From NCBI GenBank assembly GCA_003116995.1, contig BDSL01000122.1, positions 215,089 to 279,088 of the forward strand: DNA of 64,000 nucleotides. The letters run 5' to 3'. Origin of the DNA: Yamagishiella unicocca (Eukaryota > Chlorophyta > Chlorophyceae > Chlamydomonadales > Volvocaceae). How positions within the stretch are numbered: the first letter of the stretch is position 1; each line of letters begins with the position of its first letter. The notes under the pieces are model-generated. The model was not told the origin of the DNA. It saw nothing but the letters and a program-made list of their open reading frames with translations, and did not search any database. Positions 24,901 to 35,317 of this stretch are shown one piece after another. Position numbers and translations under genes: made by a program.

Positions 24901-27900
24901 CCTACCGGTGATGAAGCCGCCCGGCTGAGCCGCCACCATGCCAGCCATGAAGGCGGCCTGCGGGGATGTGGGGGATGTTTCGAGGAAGACCCGTGGATGC
25001 CAGGAAAAACCGCTTAGGACAGACGTTTGGAGGTGCATGCTGGAGACATGGGGGATGTGGGGGAAGTGGGGTTGGGTCATAGTACGACGTGCCAGCGTCA
25101 CGAGGCACCGAAACCAATCCACCGAATCGAGTCCTGTCGCCCAGCCGATTACTGGTCTATTCCCCAGTCGCATGCACACTGCCTTGTCACCTCCACAACT
25201 GCATCCCCACAGGAAGCACCTGTCGAGTCCCCTGGCCCCCCCTGGATGCCCCGAGAAACGCGCCCCCAGGCAGCACACTTCAGCCGCTGCTCAGTTCGCT
25301 GACCGCCGCCCGCCTCGCCCATCACCACCACCTCTCCCTGGCGCCAGCTGCCACAAGGCCACGCCAAACCACAGCGGCCATTCCTACACACACCACTCCT
25401 CCCCACCGGCACCCAAACCCAAACCCGCCACGGGGATTCTAAGCCCAGTCTTGGTGTAGCAAGCAAACAATCCGCACCTGGAGGTCCATGGGCGCATAGC
25501 CGGCTGCCGACCCCACGCCCACACTTCCTCCCAGGGCCGCCACGTCCAGCGGCATGAGACCGCCGGGGGGCAGAAAGCTGCGGAGGACAATGGAGGGGCG
25601 CGCGCGAGGAGGAGTGGATGAATGAGCGCGGCCAACCCGGAATGGCAGACAAGGCGACGCCAGCAGACGAGGCAGACAAGGCGAACAAGGCAAATAAGGC
25701 AGACATGGCAGACAAGGCAAGCAAGGCAAATGAGGCAAGCAAGGCATGCAAGGCAGACATGGCAAATAAGGCAGACAAGGCAAATAAGGCAGACAAGGCC
25801 GGGGAACTGCCGTCAATAGGTTACTGTGCATCTACCCCGGGGGACGGTTCAGCTCTATGCGCGTCGATGAGGGCCCAATCGGCATGTACGACATCATGCC
25901 GACGGCGGTGCCGCCACTGGAGCCAATCGGTCATACCGTTACCCCGTATCGTGAGTCATGCTGCGCTGCGCCCGCGTTGCGACTCACGCACCCTCCCCCC
26001 CCTGGACCCTTCCAGCCGACACCCGGCCCCGCCACCTACCCGCCGGTCTTCATCATGTAGTCCGTCAATGCGGACATGTCGGTGCCGGGGGGCATGTTGA
26101 GCGCTCCAGGGATGAGCGCCATCGGGGGGCTGCCGGGGGGCAGCGGCAGCGGAGCCATGCCCAGGGAGGGGTCGATGGGAGCCATAGGGCCCATCGGGCC
26201 CATCGGGCCCATCGGCATGTACGACATCATGCCGACGGCGGTGCCGCCACCGGAGCCATTGAGGCTGGCACCGCCGTAGGAGGTAGGCGCGGAGTGGCCG
26301 CCGCTGATCTTGGAGCTGGCGCCGCCGCCGGAGCTGCCGGTGGCGGCGGACGCGGTGCCGCCGCCGCTGCTGACGCCGCCGGCCATGCGGTTGCCGTACA
26401 GCGGCGAGGACCCGGGGCTACCCCCTTGCTCGTATCCTGTGGATGGGGTTATTCGGGGGGGGGAGGGGGTGAAACACGGCGCGCAGCGCTTCAATGAGCG
26501 ATCGCGTGTGCCTTGCTGCGACCCTGCTGCGGCCCTGCTGCACGTCTTAGGAGGGAGTCAAGAGGGCTCTCCTCCATTATCCCAGATATCATTTAAGATG
26601 CAACAAGAATTGCAAACCACCTGACTTCCCACAAATGCTGAGGTTGCAACGCACCTCGAGGTCCCATGCCGTACGGCGCGAACGACATGTCCACGTGGCC
26701 GCCACGTCCCGGCGACGGCGGCATGGCGGGCGCCATCATGTACGGCCCTACCGCGCCGTACGGGTCTGAAGCCATCTGAGGGTAGCCCGCCGCCGGATGG
26801 TAGCCGCCGACTCCGTACCCGCCGCCGCTAATGCCGTTGCCGGCGCCGGGCGGCGAGTAGCTGTAGTCGTCGCGACTGACTCTGAACAGCGGCAAGGAGG
26901 CAGGCAACCCAACACATGAGACGTGAGTGAGAAGGTACTACTGGATGGGGCACCATCCCCCTCCAACCACCACTACCGTTTAGCAGACGACTAACCGTCG
27001 CCATGTGGACAACTTTCTCATACCCTTTCGCTCTCACGATACCGCTACAGCGCCATCCACACATCCCCTTCCGATACCACCACACAACCCGCCACGCCTC
27101 CAGCCACACCACCACCATTTGCAACACTTGCATCTTGTCCCCACGCCAAACCGGCCCCACCTCGACCTCCGTACACGGGTTTTGCTTGCAACCTCCAATC
27201 CCTTTCCGTACCTGGGGTTGCCGTGCGGCCCTCCCCTCTCCTGCTGCCCCTTGAGAGCCGCCGCACAGGGCACCACAGAGCGCGGCGGCGGCTGGTAGCA
27301 GAAGTCCACGCCCAGCACCCGCTGCTGCCGCGGGACCGCCTGGCCCTGGTAGCGGCCCTCGCACAAGTCCTTGTAACGGTCAACCGCCGCAACGACCACA
27401 TTGACGGCCTGAAGCACCTGCGACTCCTCGCCCTCGACGACCACCATGCGGCATGGCCGCCGCGGGCCGCCGCCGCCGCCGCCGCCGCCGCCGGGCGCCG
27501 CGGCCATTAGCTGCTGCGCGGTGCGGTTCTCGGTCCAGCTCTTGACGTCGGCGCCCGTCACTCGCATGATCTCACGGACGCTGCTGCCGCTGGGGCCTGC
27601 GGGGCGGACGGCAGGGGACGGAACGCAGCGCACCGAGGGTTGGGACCCGTCTCCAACGAGGGCAGTAGCCGGCGTAAGAAGCCAACGGCGGCTTTTGAGT
27701 TCGTCACGTGGGAGGCCTCGACTCGGCCGCGGTGCGTTGAAGGGCGTGGGGCGAATAGCAGGGAAGGACGCCGCGCGAAGGCTTTCCAGTACGGTAGGCC
27801 CGTGGTTCTTCCGGGCGACCCATGGGTCTGCCATCCGACCCGTCCGCCAGGCTGTCGGCCGATTTGGCTGTGGCGCTGACGCATCATCCACCCAAGAACC

Positions 27901-29101
27901 CACCAATGACGAAGCCGGCCGCCAGCAGGGTGATGCGCAGGATCATGCTGTGGGCGCAAAGCAGGAAGGTGCGCGGCAGGGGCGGGGTGCGCCGTTGCGA
28001 GCAGAAGGGTCAATCGAGCGGCAGTAGAAGGGTAAATTAAAGCGGCCTGGTAACGAAAAGCGCTGGCCCTTCGTCCCAGGAAGCCCGGATACGGTACACA
28101 AGCGACCCACATCAGCCGCTACCGACGATAGACCCGACCCACATTTATCAGGCGCGACCCACATCAGGCCTTTTCTATGCTAGGGCCGACCCACATTCAT
28201 CAGGCCATACCTGCAAAAAAAAAAAACGACCCACATTATAGAATTAGTACGACCCACATCTGACGAATGCCGACCCACATCGCACTGCAGCCGTAGCGCC
28301 CTCGTGCACAACCTGCCGTTGTTTCCCGCCCCGATGTGCTCTCCTTCCCACTTGACCGCTCTCTACCTCCCGCACCCCCACCCTTCGCCGGTTCGACTCT
28401 GCCCTCCGCTTCCTATGTCACGCAACCGGGTCATCCCGCTACCCCCCGTCTTCGCCGGTTGCTTACCCCTGCGGCGTCTTTTCCGCACTCACGATGCCCT
28501 GCTCCTCGTTCTCGACACCCTCACCCGGCCTGCGGGGACCTGCGGGCGCAGGAGGTGCAGGAGCGAGGGCGGAAGCACCGAGACCCAAACTTGGAATTAG
28601 CCACGAGATGGATAGGAGGCGGGGTCTGGCGGGGTGCGCTGGCGGGGTGTATAAAATCGTTTTACGCAACGGGACAGGATAGTTGGCGCATGGTGTTGGC
28701 GTTGGCGGGGTGCGTCGAGCCGTCCTGGTTCACCCTATTCCCTGACATCGTGCTCATCCGTAGTCCATCGCCCCCTCCCACCCTCATAAGCCTCCGTCGA
28801 GCAGCCGGCTCTTCTTGCAACCCTCCTGCGCCCACCCATCCGCCACTCACCGCTGGGCTGCACCCACTTGGGGTCTCGCTCATGCGGGTGGTTGTGCGCG
28901 GCGCCCCGGCCGTGAGGGCCGCGACCGCCGTTGCTGTCGCCGCCGCCGGCTGCCATGGCGTACACCGGGCGGTTGCCGGCGAGCTTATGATGGTTGATGA
29001 AGTCGATCATGTGGTTCAGGCTGCTGGGATTGGCGTCAACACCACCCCCGCCGGGCTCAGCGGTGGCGGTGGCGGAGCCGCTGACGCTGCCGCCACCGCC
29101 G

Positions 29102-29142
<41 letters not shown>

Positions 29143-30119
29143 CTGGGAGGAGTAGCTGGCGCCGCTGTGGCGCCGTTCGCGATGGGAGTGGAAGCCCCCG
29201 CCGCCGGAGTCACCGGGAGTGCCGTACGAGTAGTTGTCGGTTGGATCTCGCGGTACGGTGATGGACGGCGGCCGAGGCGGTCGGTGCTCCAGTTGCGCGG
29301 TGTGCAGCGGCACGGGCCCGGGGGCTGGGGACAGGCCGCCGCTGCCGCCGCTGCTCATGCCGCTGCCGTCATAACTGGGGACGGGGCCTCCCCCCGAGTA
29401 ATGCTGGTGGTTGGGGTGCTGCGGCTGAGGACAATATGGGGCCCCCGCGGCCGCTGGAGGCCCGACCGCGCCGGACATCCTAGAAGCCGCCGCGGCGGCG
29501 TGGGCCGCGGCAGCCACGGCTGCGGCGGTGGAAGGCAGGAAAGCGGGCGCGTTCACGTCCAAGGTTGGCGATCCAGGGCGGGATCTGTGGCGCGCGGAGG
29601 AAGGAAATAGGCGGAGGGCGTCAGGAAGCGCGCACCGCAAATAGCAGCGGCGGCCAGAGTTGAAGTCCAACAGCGGAGAAGCGCCAAAGCAGGGCGCAGG
29701 AATGTTGCGACGAGTGCGCGTGCTTCTTTGCCAGCTGACGAGTTTGCTGAGGTCGCGGTAAGGCACCTGGATGCCGCCTCAATGTCGCGGTCGGGCCGTG
29801 TCGGGCGGCTGCCGGCAAAAGCAGGAAGCAGAGTTGCTATTACGATCGGGCTTGCGGAAGAGGCAATGTAGGTCGCCAGCAGCAGCAGTGTAATTGTGGC
29901 AGTTGCGGCATCGTTTGCAGCTGCTGACCGGGACTCTGACGACCTAGCCTTTGGGCAGCAACTTTGCAAGCGCAAAAATGGCGCGCATTTCTCTTGCCGC
30001 CCTGCTCCCTCCCTGGCCCTTTCTCTCGGCCACACCTACCGTTGCGCCTGCACCGTGTCCGCAGCGCCCGGTTGAGACACAGGCTGCTGCCCAAAGGCAG
30101 GCGGTGGCGGCGCCGACAT
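21737..30119 (-). CDS. KH-domain RNA-binding protein, 1,109 aa, 14 exons
   Basis: Exons in coding order: 30040-30119, 28851-29584, 28493-28529, 27904-27947, 27212-27596, 26655-26881, 26040-26436, 25478-25577, 24906-24957, 24443-24517, 23953-24195, 23337-23665, 22567-22841 and 21737-22088. They sum to 1,110 codons with every phase matching. The protein starts MSAPPPPAFGQQ. One KH domain spans about residues 284-377: MILRITLLAAGFVIG, the GPSG loop (GxxG) at about 299-302, then SSVREIMRVTGADVK, a Gly-rich variable loop, and a C-terminal helix ending VDRYKDL. The domain is split across two tiny exons (37 and 44 bases), which explains its absence from any single long frame. The rest is Gly/Pro/Ser/Tyr/Met-rich with MGPMGPM repeats and an 11-Gln run near the C-terminus. 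A single-stranded RNA-binding, regulatory role is expected from the family. The acceptor of the last exon could shift by 3 or 6 bases. Exon 1 and the 37-base exon are the least certain. Confidence 0.8.
21884..21916 (-). repeat. CAG x 11 (polyglutamine) in the last KH-gene exon
   Basis: An uninterrupted 33-base CTG run on the plus strand reads as 11 Gln codons on the coding strand, within the C-terminal exon. Pure repeats like this often vary in length between strains. Confidence 0.95.
22902..22952 (+). repeat. Intronic repeat family A, copy 1
   Basis: Contains GAGGAAGACCCGTGGATG followed by an A-run, CCGTTT and CAGACGTTTTGA. It lies in the KH-gene intron 22842-23336, antisense to that gene. 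Its partners are at 24981, 45541, 45612, 48670 and 50221. Confidence 0.85.
24543..24590 (+). repeat. Intronic repeat family B, copy 1 (diverged)
   Basis: Pattern ACCGGTTACACGAAA, then ATAGCTGGCGCG. It resembles the copies at 28649, 46736 and 51664 but is the most diverged. It lies in the KH-gene intron 24518-24905. Confidence 0.55.
24981..25047 (+). repeat. Intronic repeat family A, copy 2
   Basis: Near-identical core GAGGAAGACCCGTGGATG, then CCAGGAAAAACCG, CAGACGTTTGGAGG and TGCATGCTGGAGA. It lies in the KH-gene intron 24958-25477, in the same plus orientation as copy 1. Confidence 0.85.
25663..25797. repeat. 9-base minisatellite, 15 units, in a KH-gene intron
   Basis: Fifteen units close to GCAGACAAG (variants GCAAATAAG, GCAAGCAAG and others) in the intron 25578-26039. 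On the plus strand all units stay open in one frame and would read Ala-Asp/Asn-Lys repeats. That strand is antisense to the gene, so coding is not proposed. Confidence 0.95.
25878..25925 (-). repeat. Partial copy of a KH-gene exon inside the neighbouring intron
   Basis: This 48-base segment matches 26211-26258 of the coding exon 26040-26436 with only a few differences, including the TCGGCATGTACGACATCATG stretch. The copy lies in the downstream intron, about 110 bases after the exon's donor site. Confidence 0.9.
28103..28280 (-). repeat. Seven-copy motif cluster CGACCCACAT in a KH-gene intron
   Basis: Exact CGACCCACAT occurs at 28103, 28135, 28155, 28187, 28227, 28250 and 28271, spaced 20-40 bases apart by unrelated sequence. 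On the gene's coding strand it reads ATGTGGGTCG. It lies in the intron between exons 28493-28529 and 27904-27947, next to the split KH domain. Confidence 0.95.
28649..28694 (+). repeat. Intronic repeat family B, copy 2
   Basis: Contains ATCGTTTTACGCAACGGG then ACAGGATAGTTGGCGCATGG. It matches the reverse complement of 51664-51712 closely. It lies in the KH-gene intron 28530-28850. Confidence 0.8.
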
Positions 30120-30794
30120 GTCCTGGGCACCGTGGCGGCTAGTCTCGGTGTCGGAAGGTCAAACGAACGAAACGCTCTGCCCGCCGGAGCGTCGATTGTG
30201 GTGCTGTTAATCGAAACGTCGGGAGCGGCCTGCGGCAAGGGCAGGGCAGCCAAGGACGGCGCATTTCGTTACTGGACCCACACCGTGGCTGCCAACCTGT
30301 GCGATGGAGGACGACTCACGCTAGCTCGGCGAAGTGAACGAAAGCTGTAGCTCCCGCAAAACAACAAGGTGGTGCCGGCCAACGCAACGTTCTTGACAAC
30401 CCCGGCCGCCCAACGCAAAGGGAAACGCCGGCGCCTTCAATGGCGGGGCTCAGCGTATGTGTGTGTTTGAGCAACTGGCAACGGGAAAACATAAGGAATA
30501 ACCCACCTGAGAAGGGTATTTCTGTTGATCGAAAAATTGCGTTGTGTCCAAGGCCGCGACCCCCGGGCCTTGGAGCGAGGCCGCCGATAGGAGTGGGTAC
30601 GACCTTGCCAACTGCAAATTTGTCGATTGGCAATCGTGATTAGGATGGCTTTTGGGCCTGGTTTTCTGATAGCGACCGCTGCGAAGAGGGATGGATTTCT
30701 CCCGCGCAAGCGAATACGGCAACCTACGCTGAGGAAGACAGGGCTGGTACCCTTTTAGGAGCTGCATAATCCACGCACTGCAAAGATTGTGAAA
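30120..30794. other. Divergent intergenic (shared promoter) region
   Basis: 675 bases separate the KH-gene start (minus) from the CCB1 start (plus). No coding exon is supported. Both promoters and 5' UTRs must lie here or be shared. No clear TATA box was placed. Confidence 0.5.
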
Positions 30795-32516
30795 ATGTCT
30801 ACCTCCTTGCTTATTCGGTCTCCGCTGCTTACTGTCCGCGCCAGCCGCGTCGTTCCGTTTGGCTCGGCACTCCAACGGAGAGTAGCATGCATTCCAGCTG
30901 CTGTTCAGCGGGTGGAGAGTGGGAACAAGAAGGAGAGCAGTGTCATTGATGCGTCGGAGGTGTTGGGGAAGCTCAGCATGCCTGCGCTCGTCGCGCTGGT
31001 CGGCTTCGTCATGACAGAGGCTCCGGCGTCGGCGGAGGCTATAGATGCAGCGAACCCGTTTGGTGGTGTCCAGGCGAACAGCCTGTACGTGACGTTGGCC
31101 CTCTTTCTGATGAGTGTTCCAGGTGCGCTGGTCCACACAGCTTGCTCTGGTGTGCCGTCAATTTTGCAGCCACATACCCAGATCTGAGAAAAAATGTTTT
31201 ATGCTCCCAGGCGTCTGGTCCCTCATCAAGCGTGCGCCACAGGCCGCCAAGAAGCGAATGACGTTTGAGGTGGCCGGGCCCGCGACCGAGGGCGCCGTGC
31301 CGCTTGACGACCGCGCTCGCGAAATCTTCCGTTACTTCAAGCGCTACAATTACGCTGTAAAGGAGACGGGGGATGTGATTACTTTCGAGGGCATTTACGC
31401 AGCGGACAAGGGGCAAGCGGCGGCCCTGGTCTTTTACACGTTCTGCGGTAATACTTCGCGTCATCCTATATAAGGTTATTTTAATTGGATTCTGTGTTGC
31501 GTGCAATTGCCTAGACGCTTAGACCTGGTTCGCCCGGAGTTGTGCCTGGTGTACTCGCGACGTCGCAGTCACGGGGGCGTCAATATTGGGCCCCCCTCCC
31601 TTTGACTGCGCCTGCAGCCATGGCCAGCATTGGTCTGGTGCTGTCCATCCTCGTGCCGTCAGTGGGCAACTGGTGGTACGGGTTAACCGCGGTGTCGCCC
31701 TTGACGTACGCGTACTACATGCAGAAGGGCACGCGCCCGGAACAGGTGCGAGCTGCGGACTCGTGATCGCGTCGATGCGTTCTGTACGGAAGGAAAGTAT
31801 TAAGGTTGCCCAGCGGTGGTGAAATCGGGCTGCCGCGTGCCCCGCACGGCGCACATGGGGTGGACAGCGCATATAAGTCCATACTAAAAACCCGTATCCA
31901 ACAACCCACCGCCATGTCCATAGCTGCGCTTATCGGTCCTCGCACACGCTTCCCCGCACTGGCTCCCTGTCATTGCATTTCTCATATCGAGGCGAATCGG
32001 GTCGTATTATTGCGGGCCACATACAAATGACGTCGTTCGGTTATGTTTGTACCCCCAATGCCTGGTAACCCTTCTCCGGCGGCTGTGCTCGTGGTCGTGC
32101 AGTTCAAGGTCAAGATGGTCACGGCCGACAACGAGAAGACCACCGACATCGTGGTGGAGGGAGACAAGGAGGAGATTGAGCGCTTCTGGAAGGTGCGCTC
32201 CTGCGAAGAATGGTGGCAGCTCATGGGGTGGGGGTTTTGAGTATTAAAGAGCGGGAATACGGCGGTGTGGTAAATACCGCGCGGCCGTGCATCCTGGGAG
32301 TACGGAAATTCGGTAGCCAACAGCGTGGAGGCCTTGAATCACGCTGCACGATCGTTTCGCTATCTGCTTCCTACAGCGACAGAGAGGGGAATCAATTGTT
32401 AGTGTCCATGTGGGTTACACGCGACGTTGCTGACGTACAGTGCTTGTACCTTGTCACAGGAGCTTGGGCTGGTGGAGAAAGGCAAGGTCTACGTGAAGGG
32501 CATGCTGGATGCGTAA
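30795..32516 (+). CDS. CCB1: CCB1, cofactor assembly factor for cytochrome b6f (heme attachment to cytochrome b6)
   Basis: Exons 30795-31122, 31211-31447, 31618-31745, 32103-32192 and 32460-32516 give 279 residues, close to plant CCB1. The family acts in thylakoids in covalent attachment of heme c(i) to cytochrome b6 (the CCB pathway, system IV). Seen here: a basic, Ser/Arg-rich N-terminus of about 35 residues fitting a plastid transit peptide; hydrophobic segments around residues 60-80 and 95-115; the family stretch MSVPGVWSLIKR; DVITFEG; a hydrophobic pair ending WWYGLTAVSPLTYAYY; and the C-terminal KVKMVTADNEKTTDIVVEGD with EKGKVYVKGMLDA. The order and spacing match the family as I know it. 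The start ATG is the first in the frame and gives a sensible transit peptide. The gene is divergent from the KH gene. Confidence 0.92.
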
Positions 32517-32955
32517 ACACGGGCCACATCGCGCGGGGCAACGCACGGGAGTGGGATCGGATGGTGTCTCAGGTGACAAGGAGGGTTGAGCGGTTGATTG
32601 CGAGACCACTGACTCTTTAAAGAGACGTACTCGAAAGATGGAGTGGAGAGTGAGTGCTTGAAAGTGTTATACAGAGTGAGAGCGATAACTAGGTTGTCGG
32701 AGCATTTTTGGTGCGGAGGCAGTGATCAAATGATCTTTTGGAGCCAACACCCACGAGGCGGGGTGTGTGGCCGGACAATATGGACAGTGAGCGGCATGGG
32801 CAACCATCGGACTTCCTAATGCCCTAAGCCACATATATTTAACATTGTAAGTTTGAATCCATCTCTTCCTATTATGATCGTTGCCTTCTGGGGAAAGCCT
32901 TTTTGCCGAGTCGCAATCGTAGGCGTCTCTCAGCGCACACGCTCTGTGCTTCCCC
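32517..32955. other. Intergenic: CCB1 3' UTR and CDC26/TTM3 promoter
   Basis: No coding sequence is supported in this 439-base gap. It contains the probable CCB1 poly(A) signal and must hold the start of the CDC26-TTM3 transcription unit. Confidence 0.5.
32846..32850 (+). terminator. Poly(A) signal TGTAA (CCB1)
   Basis: TGTAA lies 330 bases after the CCB1 stop and 106 bases before the CDC26 start, so it fits the end of the CCB1 transcript. Confidence 0.5.
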
Positions 32956-33428
32956 ATGCTGCCTCGCAAGCCAACGCGCATCGAACTCAAGCCAGCCGAC
33001 AAGGAAGAGGTCAGCAATTCAGCGCATTTTGGCAGTATCACAGTACAAATGCAACCTTGCTCCTTTTTGTATCTTCAGTTTCGCTGGATGTAAAATCTTA
33101 TTGTGCAGTACGAGAACTTGAAAGCATTGCTGGAAGAGCGCAAATCGGCAGGTCAACAGGACGTGGGCTTACCCGATCCTTTGCAGGTCGGCGAATGCAG
33201 TGCGCCAGTGCATTCCGGACTGAATCACCCTGAACATAGGCATAATCTAGGCATCATGTGCTAATTACATCGAATGTGCTTACTTTCAGTGAATTTGCGA
33301 GTCGACCGCTGCATTAACCCTTGCTGCCCACCCGCACACGCCTAAAATCACCCACAATCCCGTACCCTCGGGACCAACAGGCGGACAAGCGGTCAACAGC
33401 GGCACGGATCGGGCTGCAGCGGAAGTGA
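32956..33428 (+). CDS. CDC26: CDC26 (APC12), anaphase-promoting complex subunit, 59 aa; first cistron of a bicistronic transcript
   Basis: Exons 32956-33009, 33109-33186 and 33381-33428. The N-terminus MLPRKPTRIELKPADKEE is nearly the invariant CDC26 signature (ML-R-KPTR-ELK-D). It is followed by an acidic/basic helix YENLKALLEERK, which fits the CDC26 helix that packs against TPR subunits of the APC/C. The third exon adds ADKRSTAARIGLQRK, comparable to the RIG segment of other CDC26 proteins. Most of the protein is in exons too short to stand out as open frames. The final exon also contains the start codon of TTM3, 5 bases after this stop (TGA), so the two proteins are predicted to come from one spliced mRNA. 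The third-exon acceptor is the least certain point; the first two exons are firm. Confidence 0.85.
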
Positions 33429-33433
33429 AGCCA

Positions 33434-35317
33434 ATGGAGGTAGGTGGACGACCGTAGGGGACTCGCTTGCCTTGGGACCAAAGACGGTTCCTGCGGGCAG
33501 TAAGCACGCGCCGCCGCGGGGAGCACCACTCGGCGTTGAGGCAACAACGCGAGACGGCCGCGTGGAGGTGGTTGTGGAAGAGGCTGTTCTCCAAGTCCCC
33601 CCCTGCCGTTCGCCGGTGTCCTGGTAACTGCAGGTTGAAATCAAGATACGCTTGCCGGACCGCGCGGCGTACGACAAGGTGGCGGCTGCCCTCGCGACGC
33701 AGCCTGGCGGCCAGGACCGCACCGCCAGCCATGCTCAAGCCAACTACTTTTTCGACGGCCCAAATCGGGAGCTCAACTCGCGTCGGGTGGTGCTGCGGCT
33801 GCGCACTTACAACGGCGACCAGAAGGCGACCATCACTCTGAAGGTGGGGGACTAGGCGGGAGGATTGGGAGTAAGCGCCGCAAGGCGGGGAATGCGTGGC
33901 AGGTGCCGCCAGTCGGGTACAGCCAGCGGGGGTACGGGAAGCTCCGAAACCAGTGCTGTCCAGCTTACCTTCCCGTAAAGGGCATCGCTATGTCTCACCT
34001 CGTGTTTTCTCGTTTCTCACTAAAACGCACATGCTGCCTTACTGTCACTGCACCTTCCGTCACTACCCGCCCGCAATCGCTGCAGCACAGCATCAAAGGC
34101 GTACCATCGACACCGTAAAGTAGCTGGCCGGGTTTCTTAACAACAATCGTATGCAAGAAGGGACATGTCGTGAAATACTACTTGACAGGACAGTGAATCA
34201 GCAACTTTCAGGTTTCATCGAAACACAGGTGCTGTGGGAGGGAGCGCGGCTGTCTAGTGCTTACCCTGTGTGTCTCCAACCGCAAGGGGCGCTCCCACAC
34301 CTATGGGTGGGGCGTTGGACGGGGTCGCTACGTGTGGCTTGCAATGGGAAAGCGGGAGTGCGTTGTGCGTGGGCGGGAACGAACACTAAGGTCGTCACCC
34401 CACCAACGGGTTTCCTTTCAAAACCCTGTCCTCACAGCTGGACGCATAGTCAAAGCCGCCGCCCTTCCCGCTCCGCATCTCCCGCTTCCAAGTAGGGCAA
34501 GCAGGTTTTGGAGAACGGCATCGGTCGCGCATCTGAGGTAGAGGAGGATGTGGCCCCCGTCGCTGCTGCCGCCTACCTGGCCAATCCGGACACCATGCTC
34601 CGCGAGGTGCCGCTGATCAAGACCACCGCAGAGTGAGGCTGCAACGGGGCGAGGCGGCAAGGGGGAGAGAATGCCCTCCTCCATCCATGCCCCATGTGCA
34701 AGGGTGGCGTCGCGGAATGTTGGAGTCCTGTAGACGCCCAGGCTATGGCACCAGCTGTGCGCGCGCTCATGCCACGTGCTGCGGTCCACGCACCGACGTC
34801 CGCCCTCGTTTCTCAAAACCCAGGAAGTTCGGGCTGACCTCGTTGGTGAGCCTGGGCGGCTTCAGGAACCAGCGCGACTGCTACACGTGGGAGGGGCATA
34901 CCCTGGAGCTGGACGAGACGAGCTTCGACCATGGCACGCTGTACGAGATTGAGTGCGAGACGGTGCGGTGGGGGTTAAGGGCTCGGGTGGACCTGGGGCG
35001 GGATTGGCCGATCCATGGGGGCAGAACAGGTTCCGGGATGTTTTTGCCCAGGGGTGGCGATGAAACTCGCACGAAAAGGGAGGAAGAGAGGCAACTACTA
35101 GCGGAGAAGGTTTTTTCAACACGCGGCTCAGGGGGGTTGAGGGAAGTGCCACCCACGCCGCAACGCGCTTTGCCCCATCTGCCCCCCCTGGCGCTCCCAG
35201 GACCACCCGGAGACCCTTCGTGACAAGTTGGAAGTCTTCTTGTCCTCGCTGAGCGTGTCATACTCTTACTCTCAGACGTCAAAGTTTGCGAATTTCATCA
35301 ACAAGACGCTGCTGTAG
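33434..35317 (+). CDS. TTM3: TTM3-type triphosphate tunnel metalloenzyme (CYTH domain), 202 aa; second cistron
   Basis: Exons 33434-33439 (only Met-Glu), 33634-33843, 34496-34632, 34824-34962 and 35201-35317. The joined N-terminus MEVEIKIRLP restores the ExExK signature (E2, E4, K6), which confirms the 6-base first coding part. Next come a FFDGPNREL stretch with RRVVLRLR (R52, R53, R57, R59), TLKGK (K72, K74) and an EVEED segment. The later tunnel acidic residues are in HTLELDE (about 147-150) and YEIECE (about 159-163). Length and order match plant TTM3, a tripolyphosphatase acting on inorganic triphosphate with divalent metal. Its ATG is in an internal exon that begins inside CDC26, so translation should depend on reinitiation or leaky scanning after CDC26. 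All residues expected of an active enzyme seem present. Confidence 0.9.

Noticed and set aside
25620..25820. Plus-strand repeat protein from the 9-base minisatellite
   Set aside because: It lies antisense in an intron with no start context or flanking coding sequence; described as a repeat instead.
28103..28280. CRISPR-like array of repeats and spacers
   Set aside because: The repeat is only 10 bases, spacers are uneven, and the context is an intron of a eukaryotic nuclear gene.
33187..33285. CDC26 reading straight through after exon 2
   Set aside because: It would add an unconserved tail; splicing to 33381 restores an RIG-containing end and explains the adjacent TTM3 start.
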